The notes under the pieces were generated by a model that was not told the origin of the DNA, did not search any database, and saw only the letters and a program-made list of their open reading frames with translations. Position numbers and translations under genes: made by a program. A stretch of DNA of 64,000 bases from Methylobacterium phyllostachyos (GTDB lineage: Bacteria > Pseudomonadota > Alphaproteobacteria > Rhizobiales > Beijerinckiaceae): positions 310,001-374,000 of the forward strand of contig NZ_FNHS01000004.1 of the NCBI RefSeq assembly GCF_900103445.1, given 5' to 3'. Positions 25,427 through 34,196 of this stretch are shown piece after piece; the first letter of the stretch is position 1, and every line of letters begins with the position of its first letter.

Positions 25427-26419
25427 TCAGAACACGCTGGCGAAGCGGTCGATATTCGTGCTGTCGAACACCGCCGGCTCCGCCATCGCGCCGGTGTTGC
25501 CGGCCTCGACCTTCAGCGTGCCGACGCGGCCCATCGACAGCGTGGCGCCCGGCTCCGCCTTGGCGCCCTTGACGAGATCGTAGGCGAGATAGGCGGCCGC
25601 GTAGCCGAGATCGATCGGGTTCCAGATGGCGAAGCTCTTGGTCACCCCGGCATGCACCGCCCCGGCCATCTCGGAGGGCAGGCCGAGCCCGGTCACGAAT
25701 ACCTGACCGGTCTTGCCCGCATCCTTGACCGCCTGCGCGGCCGCGGTGATCCCGACCGAGGTCGGCGCGACGATCACCGTCACCTCCGGATGGACCCGGA
25801 GCAGGCCCTGCGTCTCGCGGTAGCTCTTGTCGCTCAGGTCGTCGCCGTAGACCGTCGCGACGAGGTCGATCCCCGGATGATCGCGGAGCGCCGTCTTCAT
25901 CTCGGCGATCCAGGTGTTCTGGTTGGTCGAGGTCGGGGTCGCCGAGAGGATCGCGATCTTGCCCTTCCCGTCCGGCAGCGCCTGGGCAGCGAGCTTGACC
26001 AGCATGGCGCCGATCAGCGGATCGGACGAGGGGTTGAGGTGGAGCAGGCGGCCCTCGGGCGCGACCGCCGAATCCCAGGAGATCACCTTGATGCCGCGCT
26101 GCTGCGCGCGCTTCAGCACCGGGACCACGGCATCCTTGTCGTTGGCCGAGATCGCGATGGCGTCGACCTTCTGCGAGATCAGGGCGTTGATCACCTCGAT
26201 CTGCCCCTCCGCCGTGGTGGTGGTCGGGCCGGTATAGATGATTTTCACGTCGCCGATCTGCTTGGCGGCCTCCTCGGCGCCCTTGGCGGCCGCCTCGAAG
26301 AACCGGTTGCCCAGCGATTTCGCCACCAGGGCGATCCGGGTCTCGGCCGCCTGCGCGGCGGTGGCGGCCAGCCCGACGGCGAGCGCCGTGGACAGGACGA
26401 GCGTCTTGAATAGCTTCAT
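25427..26419 (-). CDS. rhaS: Rhamnose ABC transporter substrate-binding protein RhaS
   Basis: A 330-residue periplasmic binding protein of the Peripla_BP_4 (ribose/rhamnose) type. The signal peptide is LFKTLVLSTALAVGLAATAA, cleaved near AQA-AETR. The mature start is TRIALVAKSLGNRFFEAAAK; later marks are VDAIAISANDKDAVVPVL, GIKVISWDSAV and GLGLPSEMAGAVHAG. It captures rhamnose for RhaTPQ. It is transcribed after rhaR (57-base gap) and before the palindromic repeat, so it can be expressed at a higher level than the membrane parts. Confidence 0.92.
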   Translation of the reverse strand: MKLFKTLVLSTALAVGLAATAAQAAETRIALVAKSLGNRFFEAAAKGAEEAAKQIGDVKIIYTGPTTTTAEGQIEVINALISQKVDAIAISANDKDAVVPVLKRAQQRGIKVISWDSAVAPEGRLLHLNPSSDPLIGAMLVKLAAQALPDGKGKIAILSATPTSTNQNTWIAEMKTALRDHPGIDLVATVYGDDLSDKSYRETQGLLRVHPEVTVIVAPTSVGITAAAQAVKDAGKTGQVFVTGLGLPSEMAGAVHAGVTKSFAIWNPIDLGYAAAYLAYDLVKGAKAEPGATLSMGRVGTLKVEAGNTGAMAEPAVFDSTNIDRFASVF

Positions 26420-26476
26420 CTCAGTCTTCCCCCCGTTTTAGTCCCATCCTGACGGCTGCTGAGCTATCTTGCTCGT

Positions 26477-27298
26477 TTACGCAGTCGCGGATGTCTCCTT
26501 CCGACGCGCGGGCTGGCGCGGGTCGACCACGATCAGGTCGACGCCCGCGGCCTCCACCATCCGGCGCTCCGCGTCGGTGATGCGGTCGTCGGTGATGATC
26601 CGGGTCGCCCGGTTGAGCGGCGCCAGGATCATCGACGATTGGGTCCGGAACTTCGTGGCGTCCACGAGCAGGATCAGCTCGTCGGCCTGCCGCATCAGGC
26701 GCTGTTCCGACGAGATGATCAGCGCGTCCCGCTCCATGATCCCGAGGGCCGAGAGGCCCATCGCGCCCATGAACATCCGGCGCGCCCGGAAATGCACCGT
26801 CCCGTCATCCTCGAACGGGCTCAGGATGATGTTCTGCTCCCGGTAGATCGTGCCCGAGGGCACCATCACGCCGCAGGCCGAGTGGCGCAGCAGATGGTCG
26901 GCCACCGAGAAGGAATTGGTCAGGACCTGAAGCTTCAGCCCGTCCAGCGTGTGCACCATCTGGAAGGTCGTGGTGCCGCCGTTGATGATGATCGAATCGC
27001 CCTCGGCGCAGAGGTCCACGGCCGCCTGGGCGATGGCCCGCTTTTCCAGGACGTTCGGCCCGGTATTGGCGGCGGGCGTCGCCAGCGGCACGACGCTCAG
27101 TGCGGGATGGCCGGGCGCGTGGAGCGCCTCCGCACCGCCGCGCAGCTTCTTCAGCTGACCCTGCCCGGCGAGCGCCGTCAGGTCGCGCCGCACGGTCGCC
27201 TCGGACCCGCCGGTCGCCGCCGCGATGGCCTGAACGGTCGCCACCCCGCGCTCCCTCAGCAGATCCAGAATGATGCGGTGGCGTTCGCGCTCATGCAT
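26477..27298 (-). CDS. rhaR: DeoR-family repressor RhaR
   Basis: A 273-residue DeoR-type regulator. The N-terminal winged helix-turn-helix is HRIILDLLRERGVATVQAIA, followed by ATGGSEATVRRDLTAL. The C-terminal sugar-phosphate sensing domain contains DSIIINGGTTTFQMVHTL and SALGIMERDALI. In the R. leguminosarum rha locus the DeoR protein RhaR represses both divergent operons. Here too the gene is divergent from rhaD across a 211-base spacer that contains an inverted repeat over a promoter-like -35 element. It is the first gene of the rhaRSTPQUK string. Confidence 0.9.
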   Translation of the reverse strand: MHERERHRIILDLLRERGVATVQAIAAATGGSEATVRRDLTALAGQGQLKKLRGGAEALHAPGHPALSVVPLATPAANTGPNVLEKRAIAQAAVDLCAEGDSIIINGGTTTFQMVHTLDGLKLQVLTNSFSVADHLLRHSACGVMVPSGTIYREQNIILSPFEDDGTVHFRARRMFMGAMGLSALGIMERDALIISSEQRLMRQADELILLVDATKFRTQSSMILAPLNRATRIITDDRITDAERRMVEAAGVDLIVVDPRQPARRKETSATA

Positions 27299-27385
27299 CG
27301 TTTCCTCCTGTCATGATCCAATCACCTCGCCGACCGTGCGTCAACAGTTTCGTGCAAAATCATTCATCTTGCGTCGCAAACAAGC

Positions 27386-27430
27386 ACGATCATGAAGTTT
27401 CTTGACAGATTGTGATCGTTTCGGCCAATG
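27386..27430 (+). promoter_or_regulatory. rhaD promoter region with candidate RhaR operator
   Basis: An inverted repeat ACGATCA (27386-27392) and TGATCGT (27413-27419), separated by 20 bases, straddles a consensus -35 element TTGACA (27402-27407). A 17-base spacer leads to a weak -10 candidate near 27425-27431. Repressor binding to these arms would block RNA polymerase at rhaDI. The repeat and -35 are seen; the assignment to RhaR is inferred from position. Confidence 0.5.
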
Positions 27431-27509
27431 TTCTGACGGCAGCCGGCGGATGGGGGGCTCACCGTCGGTTGCTACCGGACTGATGATAAAAAAATTTCGG
27501 GAGGGGACC

Positions 27510-29609
27510 ATGTCGCACGCCGCTCAGGGCCTGCTGGAGAGTCGTTGGGACGAATCGGCCGTTGCGGGCTTCGACGAGCCGGCTCTGCTGCTCTACCGCT
27601 CGAACCTGCTGGGCGCGGACAAGCGAATCACCAATTACGGCGGCGGCAACACCTCCGCCAAGGTGATCGCGAAGGATCCGCTGACCGGTCAGGACACCCG
27701 GGTGCTCTGGGTCAAGGGCTCGGGCGGTGATGTCGGCACAATGAAGCTCGACGGCTTCGCGACGCTCTATCTCGACAAGCTGGAGCAGCTCCGGGATGTG
27801 TATCGCGGCCCCGCGCACGAGGACGAGATGGTGGGCTACCTGCCCCACTGCACCTTCGCGCTGAACCCGCGCGCGGCCTCGATCGACACGCCGCTGCACG
27901 CCTACCTGCCCTACCGCCACGTCGACCACATGCATCCCGATGCGGTGATCGCCATCGCGGCGACGCGCAACAGCCGCGAGCTGACGCAAAAGATCTTTGG
28001 CGACGAGATCGGCTGGCTGCCCTGGCGCCGGCCCGGCTTCGAACTGGGGCTGATGCTGTCGCACTTCGCGCACGACAACCCGCACGCCAAGGGCGTCGTG
28101 CTGGAGAGCCACGGGCTGTTCACTTGGGGACCGGATGCCCGGTCCTGTTACGAAACCACGCTGCGGATCATCAACACGGCGATCGCGTGGTTCGACCGGG
28201 AGACGAAAGGCCGCGCGGTCTTCGGCGGCGCCGCCACCGAGACGCTACCGCTTGTCGAACGGCGCGCCATCGCGGCCAAGCTGATGCCGGAGATCCGCGG
28301 CCGGATCGGCACCGCGGAGCGCAAGGTCGGCCATTTCGACGACAGCGCCGCGGTGCTGGACTTCGTGAATTCCAAGCGGCTGCGCGAACTCGCGGCCCTG
28401 GGCACGAGCTGCCCGGACCATTTCCTGCGGACCAAGATCCGGCCCCTGGTGCTCGATTTCGACCCGGCCCGGGACAATGCCGAATCGGTGATCGCGCAGC
28501 TCGACGGCGCCATCGAGAGCTATCGGGCGGACTACGCGGCCTATTACGACCGCTGCCGTCACCCCGACAGCCCGGCCATGCGGGACGCCAACGCGGTCGT
28601 GTACCTCGTGCCGGGCGTCGGCATGATCACCTTCGCGCGCGACAAGGCGACGGCGCGCATCGCCGGCGAGTTCTACGTCAACGCCATCAACGTGATGCGC
28701 GGCGCCTCGACGGTCGACACCTATGTCGGCCTGCCCGAGCAGGAGGCGTTCGACATTGAGTACTGGCTGCTGGAGGAAGCCAAGCTCCAGCGCATGCCCA
28801 AGCCCAAGAGCCTCGCCGGCCGGGTCGCGCTGGTGACCGGGGGCGCCGGCGGGATCGGCCGCGCGGTGGCGGCGCGGCTTCTCGCCGAGGGCGCCTGCGT
28901 GCTGCTCGCCGACATCGACACCGAGTCCCTGGCGCAGGCCGAAGCCTCCTTCGTGAAGGCCTATGGCCGCGACCAGATCCAGAGCGTCAAGCTCGACGTG
29001 ACGGACGAGGAGGCCGTCGCCCAGGGCTTCGCGGTGGCCGCCTGGGCCTTCGGAGGCCTCGACATCCTGGTGTCGAACGCCGGCATCGCCTCCTCGGAGC
29101 CAGTGGAGACCACGAGCCTCGCCCTGTGGGACCGGAACATGGACATCCTGGCCAAGGGCTACTTCCTCGTGTCGCGGGAGGCGTTCCGGCTGCTGCGGCG
29201 GCAGAAGCTCGGCGGCGCCCTGGTGTTCGTGGCCTCCAAAAACGGGCTCGCCGCCTCGCCGAACGCCTCGGCCTACTGCACCGCCAAGGCGGCGGAGATC
29301 CACCTCGCCCGCTGCCTCGCGCTGGAGGGCGCGGAGGCCGGCATCCGGGTCAACGTCGTCAACCCGGACGCGGTGCTGCGCGGCTCCAAGATCTGGACCG
29401 GCGAATGGCGCGAGCAGCGCGCCGCCGCCTACCGGCTGGAGGGCGACGCCCTGGAGGAGCATTACCGCCAGCGCTCCCTGCTGAAGCGCTCGGTTCTGCC
29501 GGAGGACATCGCCGAGGCGGTGTATTTCCTGTCCTCCGACCTCTCGGCCAAGTCGACCGGCAACATCCTCAACGTCGATGCGGGCAACGCCCAGTCCTTC
29601 ACGCGGTGA
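27510..29609 (+). CDS. rhaD: Bifunctional rhamnulose-1-phosphate aldolase / short-chain dehydrogenase
   Basis: A 699-residue two-domain enzyme. The N-terminal class II aldolase domain (about 1-430) cleaves L-rhamnulose 1-phosphate to dihydroxyacetone phosphate and L-lactaldehyde; zinc-site sequence HVDHMHPDAVIAIAATRN and NYGGGNTSAKVI are visible. The C-terminal SDR domain (about 435-699) has the NAD motif VALVTGGAGGIGRAVAARLL, then ILVSNAGIASSE and the catalytic Tyr-x3-Lys in NASAYCTAKAAEIHLA; it is thought to oxidise lactaldehyde. ATG 27510 follows the strong ribosome site GGGAGGGG. rhaI starts 19 bases after the stop. Confidence 0.93.
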   Translation: MSHAAQGLLESRWDESAVAGFDEPALLLYRSNLLGADKRITNYGGGNTSAKVIAKDPLTGQDTRVLWVKGSGGDVGTMKLDGFATLYLDKLEQLRDVYRGPAHEDEMVGYLPHCTFALNPRAASIDTPLHAYLPYRHVDHMHPDAVIAIAATRNSRELTQKIFGDEIGWLPWRRPGFELGLMLSHFAHDNPHAKGVVLESHGLFTWGPDARSCYETTLRIINTAIAWFDRETKGRAVFGGAATETLPLVERRAIAAKLMPEIRGRIGTAERKVGHFDDSAAVLDFVNSKRLRELAALGTSCPDHFLRTKIRPLVLDFDPARDNAESVIAQLDGAIESYRADYAAYYDRCRHPDSPAMRDANAVVYLVPGVGMITFARDKATARIAGEFYVNAINVMRGASTVDTYVGLPEQEAFDIEYWLLEEAKLQRMPKPKSLAGRVALVTGGAGGIGRAVAARLLAEGACVLLADIDTESLAQAEASFVKAYGRDQIQSVKLDVTDEEAVAQGFAVAAWAFGGLDILVSNAGIASSEPVETTSLALWDRNMDILAKGYFLVSREAFRLLRRQKLGGALVFVASKNGLAASPNASAYCTAKAAEIHLARCLALEGAEAGIRVNVVNPDAVLRGSKIWTGEWREQRAAAYRLEGDALEEHYRQRSLLKRSVLPEDIAEAVYFLSSDLSAKSTGNILNVDAGNAQSFTR

Positions 29610-29628
29610 CGGGACAGGAGCGCGCATC

Positions 29629-30921
29629 ATGACGAGCCTGCCGATCGACCCGGACCTGATCGCCGCCCACAACGCGGCCCGCACCCGGACCCTGGCCGAG
29701 GATTACGACGCCCTCGGCCATCGCCTCGCCCGCCGGGGCGTCGACATCGCCACCGTGACCGCGCAGGTCGCGGCCTTCACGGTGGCGGTTCCCTCCTGGG
29801 GCGTCGGCACCGGCGGGACGCGCTTCGCGCGCTTCCCCGGCCTGGGTGAGCCGCGCGGCATCGCCGAGAAGCTCGACGATTGCGCGGTGATCCAGCAGCT
29901 CGGCCGCGCCACGCCGACGGTCTCGCTGCACATCCCGTGGGACGCGGCGCCCCCCGGGGAGCTGCGCGCTCAGGCCGAGGCTTTGGGCCTCGGCTTCGAC
30001 GCGATGAACTCCAACACCTTCCAGGATCATCCGGGCGATCTGGACCATCCCCTGTCGTACAAGTTCGGCTCGCTCAGCCACGTCGATCCGGCCGTGCGCG
30101 CGCAGGCGGTGGCGCACAACGTCGCCTGCATCCGCCTCGGCGAGGCTTTGGGCTCGAAAGCGCTGACCGTGTGGATCGGCGACGGCGCGAATTTTCCGGG
30201 CCAGAGCCATATGGGCCGGGCCTTCGAGCGCTACCTCGCGTCCATGCAGGAGATCTACGCGGCGCTCCCCGAGGGGTGGCGGCTGTTCTCCGAGCACAAG
30301 ATGTACGAGCCGGCCTTCTACGCCACCGTGGTGCAGGATTGGGGGACGAGCCTGCTCACCGCCCAGGCGCTCGGCCCGAAGGCGGCCTGCCTGGTCGATC
30401 TCGGGCACCACGCGCCGAACGTAAACATCGAGATGATCGTGTCGCGGCTGGCCCATGCGGGCAAGCTCGGCGGCTTCCACTTCAACGACTCGAAATACGG
30501 CGACGACGACCTCGATGCCGGCTCGATCGACCCGTTCCGTCTGTTCCTGGTGTTCAACGAACTGGTCGATCTCGGCGAAAGCGGCGACGCCCCGACCTAC
30601 ATGATCGACCAGTCCCACAACGTGACCGACCCGATCGAGAGCCTGATCCGCTCGGCCGACGAGATCCGCCGCGCCTACGCCCAGGCGCTGCTGGTCGATC
30701 GGGCAGCGCTCGGCGGCTATCAGGAGGACAACGACGCGCTGATGGCCTCGGAGACGCTGAAGGCGGCCTTCCGCACGGATGTCGGGTCGATCCTGGCCCG
30801 GGCCCGCATGGATGCCGGCGGCGCGATCGATCCCATCGCCGCCTACCGGGAGAGCGGCTACCGCGCCAAGGTCGCAGCCGAGCGCCCGGCCGTGCGGGGC
30901 GGCGGCGGTGGCATCGTCTGA
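29629..30921 (+). CDS. rhaI: L-rhamnose isomerase (RhaI type)
   Basis: A 430-residue metal-dependent sugar isomerase that converts L-rhamnose to L-rhamnulose. It belongs to the RhaI group found in rhizobia and Pseudomonas rather than the E. coli RhaA group. Barrel and metal-site stretches seen are VSLHIPWDAAPPGELRAQAE, LTVWIGDGANFPGQSHM, LFSEHKMYEPAFY, LVDLGHHAPNVNIEMIV and GGFHFNDSKYGDDDLDAGS. ATG 29629 has a GGACAGGAG ribosome site. It is the second gene of rhaDI and ends before a terminator hairpin. Confidence 0.94.
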   Translation: MTSLPIDPDLIAAHNAARTRTLAEDYDALGHRLARRGVDIATVTAQVAAFTVAVPSWGVGTGGTRFARFPGLGEPRGIAEKLDDCAVIQQLGRATPTVSLHIPWDAAPPGELRAQAEALGLGFDAMNSNTFQDHPGDLDHPLSYKFGSLSHVDPAVRAQAVAHNVACIRLGEALGSKALTVWIGDGANFPGQSHMGRAFERYLASMQEIYAALPEGWRLFSEHKMYEPAFYATVVQDWGTSLLTAQALGPKAACLVDLGHHAPNVNIEMIVSRLAHAGKLGGFHFNDSKYGDDDLDAGSIDPFRLFLVFNELVDLGESGDAPTYMIDQSHNVTDPIESLIRSADEIRRAYAQALLVDRAALGGYQEDNDALMASETLKAAFRTDVGSILARARMDAGGAIDPIAAYRESGYRAKVAAERPAVRGGGGGIV

Positions 30922-31017
30922 CTGGCGGAGGGGGCGCCACACTCAAAGGTTGTTGCTGCGCACGATTGCAGCGCGCGCTTCACGACACTGGCACCCTCTT
31001 CACCGAACGAAGCGCGG

Positions 31018-31043
31018 CCCCCTCTCCCGCACGGGAAAGGGGG
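31018..31043 (+). terminator. Hairpin after rhaI
   Basis: Arms 31018-31028 and 31033-31043 pair over 11 bases with one mismatch. It lies 97 bases after the rhaI stop. There is no T-run, but the hairpin is strong and sits in front of a convergent gene, so it may serve both directions. Confidence 0.5.
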
Positions 31044-31114
31044 CACATCGCGGTCGTCAAAACCCTTGGTGCCTTTCTGTCGCGTACCGTGTTGCAACGC
31101 GGTCGGGCACAAGT

Positions 31115-31966
31115 CTAAGCGTCGCCGACAACCACGACGCGATCATTCCGGTAGGTCGCCCCTTCGACCGGGTTCGAGACCCAACGGCACCGGCCGACCC
31201 GCAGGTCGTGGCTCGCGTGGAAATGGCCGGAGATCCACAGGTCCGGCCGCTCGGGATCGGCGAGGTCATCCAGAGCCGTCGACGCGTAGAAGGCCGGCAC
31301 CCACCAGGGTACGCCGGGCTCATCCCGGAACCGGTCGGCCGCCAGGGGGCTCGCCGGATGATGGGTCACCACGACGCTCGGCCCGTCATGCGGAATCCGC
31401 AGGGCGGCATGGAGCGCGGCCCGCTCGACCCGATGGGCCTCCATCGCGTCCGCGGGCTGCCACGGGGTGCCGTCGGCCTTCCGGATCGACCCGCGATATT
31501 CCCGTGATCCGGTCACCGGGTCGGTCATGCGGGCCGCCGCGTAGGCAACCGGGTCGGCAGGACGGTCGGGCGCATCCGGGGCGAGCCAGCGCCCGGCCAA
31601 AGTCCAGTCGCTCCACAGGGTGGTGCCGACGAAGCGCACGCCGTCGATGACGCAGCTTTGCGCACCCTGCAGCAGGTGGATGCAAGCACCGAGCCCGTTC
31701 AGGCGCTCGACCTCCACCTCGAGGGCCGTCAGCAACTCCGGGGCGGTGCGCGGGTCGCCGGTCGGCGCGTAGCGCTCGTGGTTGCCCGGCACCAACACGA
31801 TCGGCCGCCCCTGCGCGAGATGCAGCAGGGCCGCCAGCCCGCGCTCGGGGTGGCCTTCGTGAAGATCGCCCGGGCAGGCGAGCAGGTCGAACGGCTCGGT
31901 CGGCGGTGCGATCAGGTCGAGGCGGCGCCGCTCGAGGTGAAGGTCCGAAATGGGGAAGATGCGCAT
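31115..31966 (-). CDS. Calcineurin-like metallophosphoesterase
   Basis: A 283-residue cytoplasmic phosphoesterase with all core metal-site blocks: FPISDLHLERRR near the N terminus, CPGDLHEGH, VPGNHERYAP, VVVTHHPASPLA and WISGHFHASHD. The substrate cannot be read from sequence; related proteins act on nucleotides or phosphodiesters. It stands alone between rhaI (convergent) and a CDF-like transporter gene 21 bases upstream on the same strand, with which it may be co-transcribed. Confidence 0.85.
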   Translation of the reverse strand: MRIFPISDLHLERRRLDLIAPPTEPFDLLACPGDLHEGHPERGLAALLHLAQGRPIVLVPGNHERYAPTGDPRTAPELLTALEVEVERLNGLGACIHLLQGAQSCVIDGVRFVGTTLWSDWTLAGRWLAPDAPDRPADPVAYAAARMTDPVTGSREYRGSIRKADGTPWQPADAMEAHRVERAALHAALRIPHDGPSVVVTHHPASPLAADRFRDEPGVPWWVPAFYASTALDDLADPERPDLWISGHFHASHDLRVGRCRWVSNPVEGATYRNDRVVVVGDA

Positions 31967-31987
31967 GGCTGGTGCTGAGGGTGGGCT

Positions 31988-32584
31988 TTACCGGGCGGCC
32001 CGGCGCTCGGCCGCGGCGGCCTTGAGAATGTCGGCGGCGGAATCGGCGTTGAGGATCGCGATCCCGGCCGCCACGATCAGGTCCGGCCACGGGGACGGAT
32101 ACAGCGCCGTCACCAACCCGGCCGCGATGATCGCGAGGTTGGCGAAGGCGTCGTTGCGGGCTGAGAGATAGGCCGCCCGGGTCAGGCTGCCCGAGCCGGT
32201 ACGGTGGCGGGCGAGCATGGACGCGCAGGTCAGATTCACGGCGAGCGCGCCGAGGCCCGTGAGCGTCAGCGGCACGGCCGCCGGGGCCACGAAATCCGAG
32301 ATCTTTCCGTAGGCAGCCCAGGCCCCCGCAAGCGCCGGCAGCAGCAGGATGCCCGCCATGGCGGTGCCGAGCCGGGCGCGGTTGCGCGCGCTCCAGCCCA
32401 GGCCCGCGAAAATCAACAGGTTGATCGCAGCGTCTTCCAGGAAATCCAGGCTGTCGGCGATGAGCGCCACCGAGCCGATGGCGAGCGCGACCGCGATCTC
32501 GATGCCGAAATAGCCGAGGTTCAGCGCCGCCACGCGGGCGACGACAGGGCGGAGGGCGGGCTGGGCGGGATCGGCGGCTTTCAC
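31988..32584 (-). CDS. Short cation diffusion facilitator (CDF) protein
   Basis: A 198-residue membrane protein with about six hydrophobic segments corresponding to the transmembrane part of CDF metal exporters. The TM2 site shows IADSLDFLEDA (D44, D47, D51) and the later acidic/Asn motif SARNDAFANLAIIAAG. The C-terminal cytoplasmic metal-sensing domain of classical CDF proteins is absent; such short versions are a known subgroup. The metal is unknown. ATG 32584; it lies upstream of the phosphoesterase. Confidence 0.78.
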   Translation of the reverse strand: MKAADPAQPALRPVVARVAALNLGYFGIEIAVALAIGSVALIADSLDFLEDAAINLLIFAGLGWSARNRARLGTAMAGILLLPALAGAWAAYGKISDFVAPAAVPLTLTGLGALAVNLTCASMLARHRTGSGSLTRAAYLSARNDAFANLAIIAAGLVTALYPSPWPDLIVAAGIAILNADSAADILKAAAAERRAAR

Positions 32585-32773
32585 GGGGCGCGTCTTCGCC
32601 GAGAGCGGCCCGCCTGTCGAGGCTTATTGAGAAAACCCTGTCCGCGCCTCAAGAAAGTTCAAGGCGGCTTAAGCCTTTGTCCGGGTGGATTCGGCGCCGG
32701 GATCGTGCGAGGCCCGTGCGGAGAAGCCGGGTGCGCGCGGCGTGACCGGCCGGAAGCGGAGATCTGACGCGTC

Positions 32774-33247
32774 ATGCTGCCCGAATTGCGCGTGCTCTAT
32801 TTCGAGGATCTCGAAGTCGGGCTGTCGGAGACCCTGTCGAAGACCATCGCCTCATCGGACGTGGTGGGTTTTGCCGAGATCACCGGCGATCGCAACCCGA
32901 TTCATCTGTCCGAGCACTTCGCCGCCCGTACGCCCTTCGGCACCCGCATCGCCCACGGCCTTTACACCGCCGGGCTGATCTCGGCGGTGCTCGGCACCCG
33001 CCTGCCGGGACCCGGGGCGGTCTACATCTCGCAGACCCTCAACTTCCGCGCGCCGGTGCGCATCGGCGACGTCGTGGAGGTGACCGTGACGGTCGCCGAG
33101 CTGATGCCCGAGCGGCGGCGTGCGCGCCTCGCCTGCCAGTGCTCGGTGGCGGGGGAGACCGTGCTCGACGGCGAGGCGCTGGTGAAGGTGCCGACCAAGG
33201 CGGAGGCCGACCCGCTCGCCAGCCGCACCGAGCGGTCGCAGGGCTGA
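32774..33247 (+). CDS. MaoC-family (R)-enoyl-CoA hydratase
   Basis: A 157-residue hot-dog-fold hydratase related to PhaJ. The catalytic Asp/His pair is in ITGDRNPIHLSEHFA (D39, H44), followed by GTRIAHGLYTAGLISAVLGT. It probably hydrates trans-2-enoyl-CoA to (R)-3-hydroxyacyl-CoA, which can feed polyhydroxyalkanoate synthesis; the acyl chain preference is unknown. The next gene, an RNA methyltransferase, starts one base after its stop, so the two are co-transcribed, though not evidently related in function. Confidence 0.87.
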   Translation: MLPELRVLYFEDLEVGLSETLSKTIASSDVVGFAEITGDRNPIHLSEHFAARTPFGTRIAHGLYTAGLISAVLGTRLPGPGAVYISQTLNFRAPVRIGDVVEVTVTVAELMPERRRARLACQCSVAGETVLDGEALVKVPTKAEADPLASRTERSQG

Positions 33248-33248
33248 G

Positions 33249-34079
33249 GTGGAGCCGGTCCCGGAGACCGTCACCGACCCGGACGACCCGCGCCTCGAAC
33301 CCTATGCTCGCATCCGCGAGCGCGACCTCGTCGGCCGCGGCAATCGCTTCATCGTCGAGGGTGAGGTGACCCTGCGGCTGCTGCTCGGCCGCCGCAGCCG
33401 TTTTCGCGCCGAATCGATCCTGCTCCTGCCGGAACGGTGGCCCAGCCTCGCCGGGGCTGTAGCCGCCTGCCCGGAACCGCCCCCGGTCTTCCTGGCGGCC
33501 CGGGCCGTGATGAGCACCGTGGCGGGCTTCCCGATCCACCGGGGCGTGCTGGCGGTAGGCCTGCGCGGAGCGGAGCCTGAGCTGAGCGGGCTCGTGCCGC
33601 CGCCGCCGTCGCCGGCCCTGGTGCTCGGGCTCGCGGGACTGACCAACCACGACAATGTCGGCGCCGCCTTGCGCAATGCCGCCGCCTTCGGCGCCGACGC
33701 GGTGATCCTGGATGCGGAGAGTTGCGACCCGCTCTACCGGAAGAGTATCCGGGTCTCGGCCGGCGCGGCGCTGATCCAGCCCTTCGCAAGGCTCACCGCG
33801 GATCAGGATTGGCTGCGGCTTGCCGATTCGCTTGGCCTTCAGGCGCTGGCGCTGAGCCCGGGCGCCGTCGAGACCCTGGACGAGGGCGCCGCCCCGGCGC
33901 GGGCGCTTCTCATTCTCGGAACCGAGGGACCGGGACTCGATGCGACGATCCTCGCCCGGGCGCGGCCGGTCCGCATCCCGATGGCCGCAGGCTTCGACTC
34001 GCTCAACGTTGCCACGGCGGCGGGTATCGCCCTGCACAGTATCGCCCGCAGCCAGGGACGCCTCGACGGCGGGCGGTGA
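33249..34079 (+). CDS. TrmH/SpoU-family RNA 2'-O-methyltransferase
   Basis: A 276-residue SPOUT methyltransferase. An N-terminal substrate-binding part (about 1-100, RNRFIVEGEVTLRLLLGRR-like) is followed by the three family motifs: NHDNVGAALRNAAAFGADAV, ALLILGTEGPGLD and IPMAAGFDSLNVATAAGIAL, which form the knotted SAM site. The target (tRNA or 23S rRNA ribose) cannot be told from sequence. It starts with GTG at 33249 directly after the MaoC stop. Confidence 0.88.
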   Translation: MEPVPETVTDPDDPRLEPYARIRERDLVGRGNRFIVEGEVTLRLLLGRRSRFRAESILLLPERWPSLAGAVAACPEPPPVFLAARAVMSTVAGFPIHRGVLAVGLRGAEPELSGLVPPPPSPALVLGLAGLTNHDNVGAALRNAAAFGADAVILDAESCDPLYRKSIRVSAGAALIQPFARLTADQDWLRLADSLGLQALALSPGAVETLDEGAAPARALLILGTEGPGLDATILARARPVRIPMAAGFDSLNVATAAGIALHSIARSQGRLDGGR

Positions 34080-34196
34080 ACATCCGGCCGGTCACACAGC
34101 CCGATCTCCCCGGCGGGAAAGGCATCGGCACAGGCCGTCTCCCGTCGGGAAACGAGGTCACCGATCCTCCGGGCGCCACCGGGCATCATCCGTCGT

